Shown in pieces: positions 5,948 to 9,298 of a stretch of 9,298 bases of DNA. A program made the translations under genes and the position numbers. The DNA lies in the NCBI GenBank assembly GCA_028290685.1, contig JAQGJI010000190.1:1-9298 (forward strand), written 5' to 3'. Below the pieces are notes generated by a model, which was not told the DNA's origin, did not search any database, and saw only the letters and a program-made list of their open reading frames with translations. Position 1 is the stretch's first letter. The number at the start of each line of letters is the position of its first letter. The DNA is from Devosia sp. (lineage in GTDB: Bacteria; Pseudomonadota; Alphaproteobacteria; Rhizobiales; Devosiaceae).

Positions 5948-5953
5948 TATTCA

Positions 5954-7222
5954 ATGAAAATCAACAAGTTGCTGGTCGGTCTCTTGACAAGCGTGACGCT
6001 GGTGGGCGGCGCCGCCCAGGCGGCGGAGCTGTCCATGGTGTCGGGCGACACCGGAACTGGCCTGGCGTTTCTGCAGTCCCAGCTCGACCGGTTCGAGGAA
6101 CAAACCGGCCACACCGTGACGATCGTGCCGATGCCGTCCTCGACTTCGGACCAGTTCGGCCAGTACCGGCTGTGGCTGGCCGCCGGCAACCAGGATATCG
6201 ACGTTTATCAGACCGACGTGATCTGGGCCCCCCAGCTTGCCGACCAGTTCCTCGACCTGACCGAAGCTGCTGCCGATGTGGTCGGCGCGCACTTCCCCTC
6301 GATCATCGAGTCCCAGACCGTCGATGGCAAGCTTGTTGCCCTGCCAGCCTTCACCGATGCGCCCGCCCTGTTCTACCGGACGGACCTGCTGGAAAAGCAC
6401 GGCAAGCAAGTGCCGACCACCTGGGAAGAAATGACCGCGACGGCCCAGGAAATCATGGATGCGGAACGGGCCGAGGGCAATGCCGAGATGTATGGCTTCG
6501 TGTTCCAGGGCAATGCCTATGAAGGGCTGACCTGTAACGCCCTTGAATGGGTGAAGTCCTATGGCGGTGGCCAGGTCGTGGAAGCCGACGGCACCATCTC
6601 GATCAACAACCCCCAGGCTGCTGCCGCCATCGACATGGCTGCAAGCTGGATCGGGACCATCTCGCCGGAAGGCAACCTGGCCTACCAGGAAGAAGAAGCT
6701 CGTGGCGTCTGGCAGCTGGGCAATGCGGTGTTCATGCGCAACTGGCCCTATGCCTATGCCCTGAGCAACAGCGATGACTCCGCCGTCAAGGGCAAGTACG
6801 ACGTGGCGCCACTGCCAGCCGGCACGGGCGAAGGTGCAGGCTCGGCCGCGACGCTGGGTGGCTGGAACGTGGCTGTTTCCAAATACTCCCCGGATCCAGA
6901 AGCTGCCATCGAACTCGCGCTGTTCCTGGCTTCCCCCGAAGTGCAGAAGGAACGCGCCATCGAGCAGTCCAACCTGCCCACGATCGAAGCGCTCTACAGC
7001 GATGCCGATGTGCTGGCAGCGTCGCCCTTCATGGCTGATTGGCTGGAAATCTTCCAGAACGCCGTGCCGCGTCCATCGGCCCCGACCAAGGCCAATTACA
7101 ACGAGGTTTCCTCGCTGTTCTGGTCGGCTGTCCACAACACGCTGTCGGGCAACGGCACTGCCGCCGAAAACCTGGAGCTGCTTGAGGCCGATCTGACCGA
7201 CCTGAAAGGCGATGCCTGGTAA
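5954..7222 (+). CDS. Periplasmic sugar-binding protein of a CUT1 ABC importer (422 aa)
   Basis: This is the periplasmic receptor that delivers a carbohydrate to the permeases encoded next. The signal peptide is MKINKLLVGLLTSVTLVGG with cleavage after AAQA near residue 23. The mature protein is a family 1 (MalE-like) binding protein: early VSGDTGTGLAFLQSQLDRFEE, then TVTIVPMPSS, a DIDVYQTDVIWAPQLADQF segment, and WPYAYALSNSDDS later. This pattern resembles ThuE/trehalose-maltose-binding proteins, so an alpha-glucoside is the leading guess. The ATG at 5954 was chosen because GGGAGGA (5941-5947) lies 7 nt upstream and the signal peptide starts there; in-frame extension to a TTG at 5897 adds 19 residues without export logic. 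The divergent LacI gene and operator suggest sugar-dependent derepression. Length is normal for the family. Confidence 0.93.
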   Translation: MKINKLLVGLLTSVTLVGGAAQAAELSMVSGDTGTGLAFLQSQLDRFEEQTGHTVTIVPMPSSTSDQFGQYRLWLAAGNQDIDVYQTDVIWAPQLADQFLDLTEAAADVVGAHFPSIIESQTVDGKLVALPAFTDAPALFYRTDLLEKHGKQVPTTWEEMTATAQEIMDAERAEGNAEMYGFVFQGNAYEGLTCNALEWVKSYGGGQVVEADGTISINNPQAAAAIDMAASWIGTISPEGNLAYQEEEARGVWQLGNAVFMRNWPYAYALSNSDDSAVKGKYDVAPLPAGTGEGAGSAATLGGWNVAVSKYSPDPEAAIELALFLASPEVQKERAIEQSNLPTIEALYSDADVLAASPFMADWLEIFQNAVPRPSAPTKANYNEVSSLFWSAVHNTLSGNGTAAENLELLEADLTDLKGDAW

Positions 7223-7241
7223 GACCTCCCAGGACGCTCAG

Positions 7242-7280
7242 GCGAAGCGGACGGTGGGCTGGTCCCGCCGCCCGCTTTGC
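7242..7280 (+). repeat. Long intercistronic hairpin after the sugar-binding-protein gene
   Basis: GCGAAGCGG-A-CGGTGGG (7242-7258) pairs with CCCGCCG-C-CCGCTTTGC (7264-7280): 16 of 17 positions pair, with two G-U pairs and one A-C mismatch, around a 5-nt loop. It lies 19 nt after the stop codon and 31 nt before the permease ATG. No U-run follows (the next bases are GCAATAGTGC), so it should not terminate well. By analogy with the malE-malF intergenic palindromes of enteric bacteria it may stabilise the upstream mRNA and keep binding protein in excess over permease. Confidence 0.75.
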
Positions 7281-7311
7281 GCAATAGTGCATAAAAGGGA
7301 AGGAGGCATCG

Positions 7312-8291
7312 ATGGTAACGGACGTGTTGACTGCGTCGGTCCCGGCAGCGGGCCGCAAGACCAGATCGGAACTCAGCCAGCAACGTCTGCGCGCCGCGCG
7401 ATGGTTTTTGGTGCCCATGCTGGTGGCGCTCAGTGTGGTCGCCGGCTGGCCGCTGGCCCGCTCCATCTACTTCTCCTTTACCGACGCGTCCCTTAACGAT
7501 CTCTATGGCGCCGAATTCATCGGCTTCGGCAATTATCTGCGCTGGACGGTGCTGGACAGCGGCGTCGTGCGCTATCGCGGCACGCTGGCGGACCCCGCCT
7601 GGTGGAACGCGGTGTGGAACACCATGCGCTTTGCCGTTCTGTCGGTGAGCATCGAAGCCGTGCTCGGCATGCTGGTGGCCCTGGTGCTCAACGCCGAGTT
7701 CAGGGGCCGCGGCATTGTGCGCGCCGCCATCCTCATTCCCTGGGCGATCCCCACCATCGTATCGGCCAAGATGTGGGCCTGGATGCTGAACGATCAGTTC
7801 GGCATTCTCAACGATCTGGGCATGCGGCTGGGCCTGCTCAGCCAGAAAGTCGCCTGGACGGCTTCGGCCGACACGGCGATGACGGCGGTGCTCATTGTCG
7901 ACATCTGGAAGACCACCCCGTTCATGGCGCTGCTGATCCTGGCTGGGCTGCAGATGATCCCCAAGGACATTTATGAAGCCGCCGACATCGATGGCGTGCA
8001 TCCGGTCAAGCAGTTCTTCAAGATCACGTTGCCGCTGGTGCGGCCCGCGCTGATGGTGGCGATCATCTTCCGCATTCTCGATGCCCTGCGCATCTTCGAT
8101 CTGATCTATGTGCTGACCCCCAACAGCGCGGCGACCAAGACCATGTCGGTGATTTCCCGCGAGAATTTGTTCGACTTCGACAACTTCGCCTATGGTTCGG
8201 CGCAATCGACGCTGCTGTTCCTGATCATCGCCATTCTGACCATTCTCTATATCTGGCTGGGCAAGGTCCGGTTCGACGGGGGAGACCGCTG

Positions 8292-8292
<1 letters not shown>
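7312..8292 (+). CDS. CUT1 sugar ABC importer permease, MalF-type (326 aa)
   Basis: This is the first inner-membrane subunit of the sugar importer. After a basic cytoplasmic N-terminus (residues 1-28, rich in R and Q), the first helix runs about 29-50 (FLVPMLVALSVVAGWPLA). The SIYFSFTDASL and FIGFGNYLRW segments follow, as in MalF/UgpA-like permeases. The EAA coupling loop is EAADIDGVHPVKQFF from residue 222. AAGGAGG (7300-7306) with a 5-nt spacer gives the start strong support. Its stop overlaps the next start by 1 nt (TGATG), so the two permeases are translationally coupled. Length fits MalF-type permeases lacking the long periplasmic loop of enteric MalF. Confidence 0.93.
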
Positions 8293-9137
<845 letters not shown>

Positions 9138-9149
9138 GGGAGAAAACAA

Positions 9150-9298
9150 ATGGCAAGCATCGAGCTTCGCAACGTCCGCAAGGCCTTTGGCGCGGTCGAA
9201 GTCATCAAGGGCGTCGACCTGGAGGTCCGCAAGGGCGAGTTCATGGTGTTCGTCGGCCCCTCGGGGTGCGGCAAGTCCACCCTGTTGCGCCTGATCTC
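9150..9298 (+). CDS. Sugar ABC importer ATPase, MalK/UgpC-type, N-terminal fragment (cut by window edge)
   Basis: This is the ATP-binding subunit for the CUT1 importer, with 49 codons visible. It starts MASIELRNVRKAFGAVEVIK, and Walker A GPSGCGKS is at residues 36-43, followed by TLLRLI. This N-terminus is characteristic of the MalK/UgpC/MsmX group, which usually ends in a TOBE domain beyond the window. AGGGAG (9137-9142) lies 7 nt before the ATG and the gene begins 12 nt after the MalG-type permease stop, so it is the fourth gene of the operon. The signature, Walker B and regulatory domain are not in view, so its completeness cannot be judged. Confidence 0.9.
   Translation, partial: MASIELRNVRKAFGAVEVIKGVDLEVRKGEFMVFVGPSGCGKSTLLRLI

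Larger units (their letters stand above)
5486..5953. promoter_or_regulatory. Divergent regulatory region between the LacI regulator and the sugar importer
   Basis: No gene is supported in this 468-nt, more AT-rich stretch. It contains an 18-bp near-palindrome (5653-5670) and two spaced inverted repeats with 6-10-6 geometry (5617-5638 and 5710-5731). It also holds a candidate promoter (5785-5813), a perfect LacI-type operator (5819-5832) and a structured leader with the ribosome site of the binding-protein gene (5870-5947). For the minus-strand regulator gene the best promoter-like pair is poor: TTGCGT and TTGAAT with a 17-nt spacer, in the 5600-5630 area. Confidence 0.8.

Noticed and set aside
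5951..7135. A 394-codon minus-strand frame opposite the sugar-binding-protein gene
   Set aside because: The plus strand has a signal peptide, ribosome site and family motifs; the antisense translation is rich in H, G and R without a domain.
7242..7280. An intrinsic terminator after the sugar-binding-protein gene
   Set aside because: The hairpin is strong but is not followed by a U-run, and the downstream permease and ATPase genes of the same importer need transcription.

Overview
The window looks like chromosomal DNA from a high-GC alphaproteobacterium. A Hyphomicrobiales member such as a Devosia-like or rhizobial genus is my inference. The reasons are the strong GC bias in third codon positions, the LacI-type regulator beside a CUT1 sugar transporter, and short CCTCGGG/CCCGAGG palindromes between genes. 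No phage, insertion sequence, CRISPR, tRNA or rRNA signal was found.

The left half (1-4203) is read entirely on the minus strand. It is a complete four-gene ABC importer operon: substrate-binding protein (3094-4203), two separate permeases (2058-2963 and 1270-2061, overlapping by 4 nt) and an ATPase with a TOBE-type tail (205-1266). This is the Fe3+/polyamine/opine/aminoethylphosphonate type of layout, and the substrate cannot be read from the sequence. The binding protein and first permease are separated by 130 nt holding tandem hairpins. Downstream on the same strand, the first 28 codons of a 3-mercaptopyruvate sulfurtransferase (sseA-like) run off the left edge.

The middle holds a LacI-family regulator (4469-5485, minus) and a 468-nt divergent control region (5486-5953). 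This region contains a consensus -35 box, a perfect 14-bp LacI-type operator (5819-5832), a near-perfect 18-bp palindrome (5653-5670), and a structured leader. In the leader one CCTCCC segment can pair either with an upstream GGGAGG or with the Shine-Dalgarno GGGAGG of the next gene.

The right half (5954-9298) is read on the plus strand. It is a CUT1 carbohydrate importer: sugar-binding protein, a MalF-type permease, a MalG-type permease (1-nt overlap) and the first 49 codons of a MalK/UgpC-type ATPase cut by the right edge. An alpha-glucoside or trehalose/maltose-like sugar is the most likely substrate class. The LacI protein probably represses this operon until the sugar or a derivative is present. 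A 17-bp hairpin between the binding-protein gene and the first permease gene probably sets unequal expression, and the left operon has analogous hairpins at the same junction.

Nothing here is clearly a new biological system. The most interesting unexplained signal is the switch-like leader at 5870-5947.
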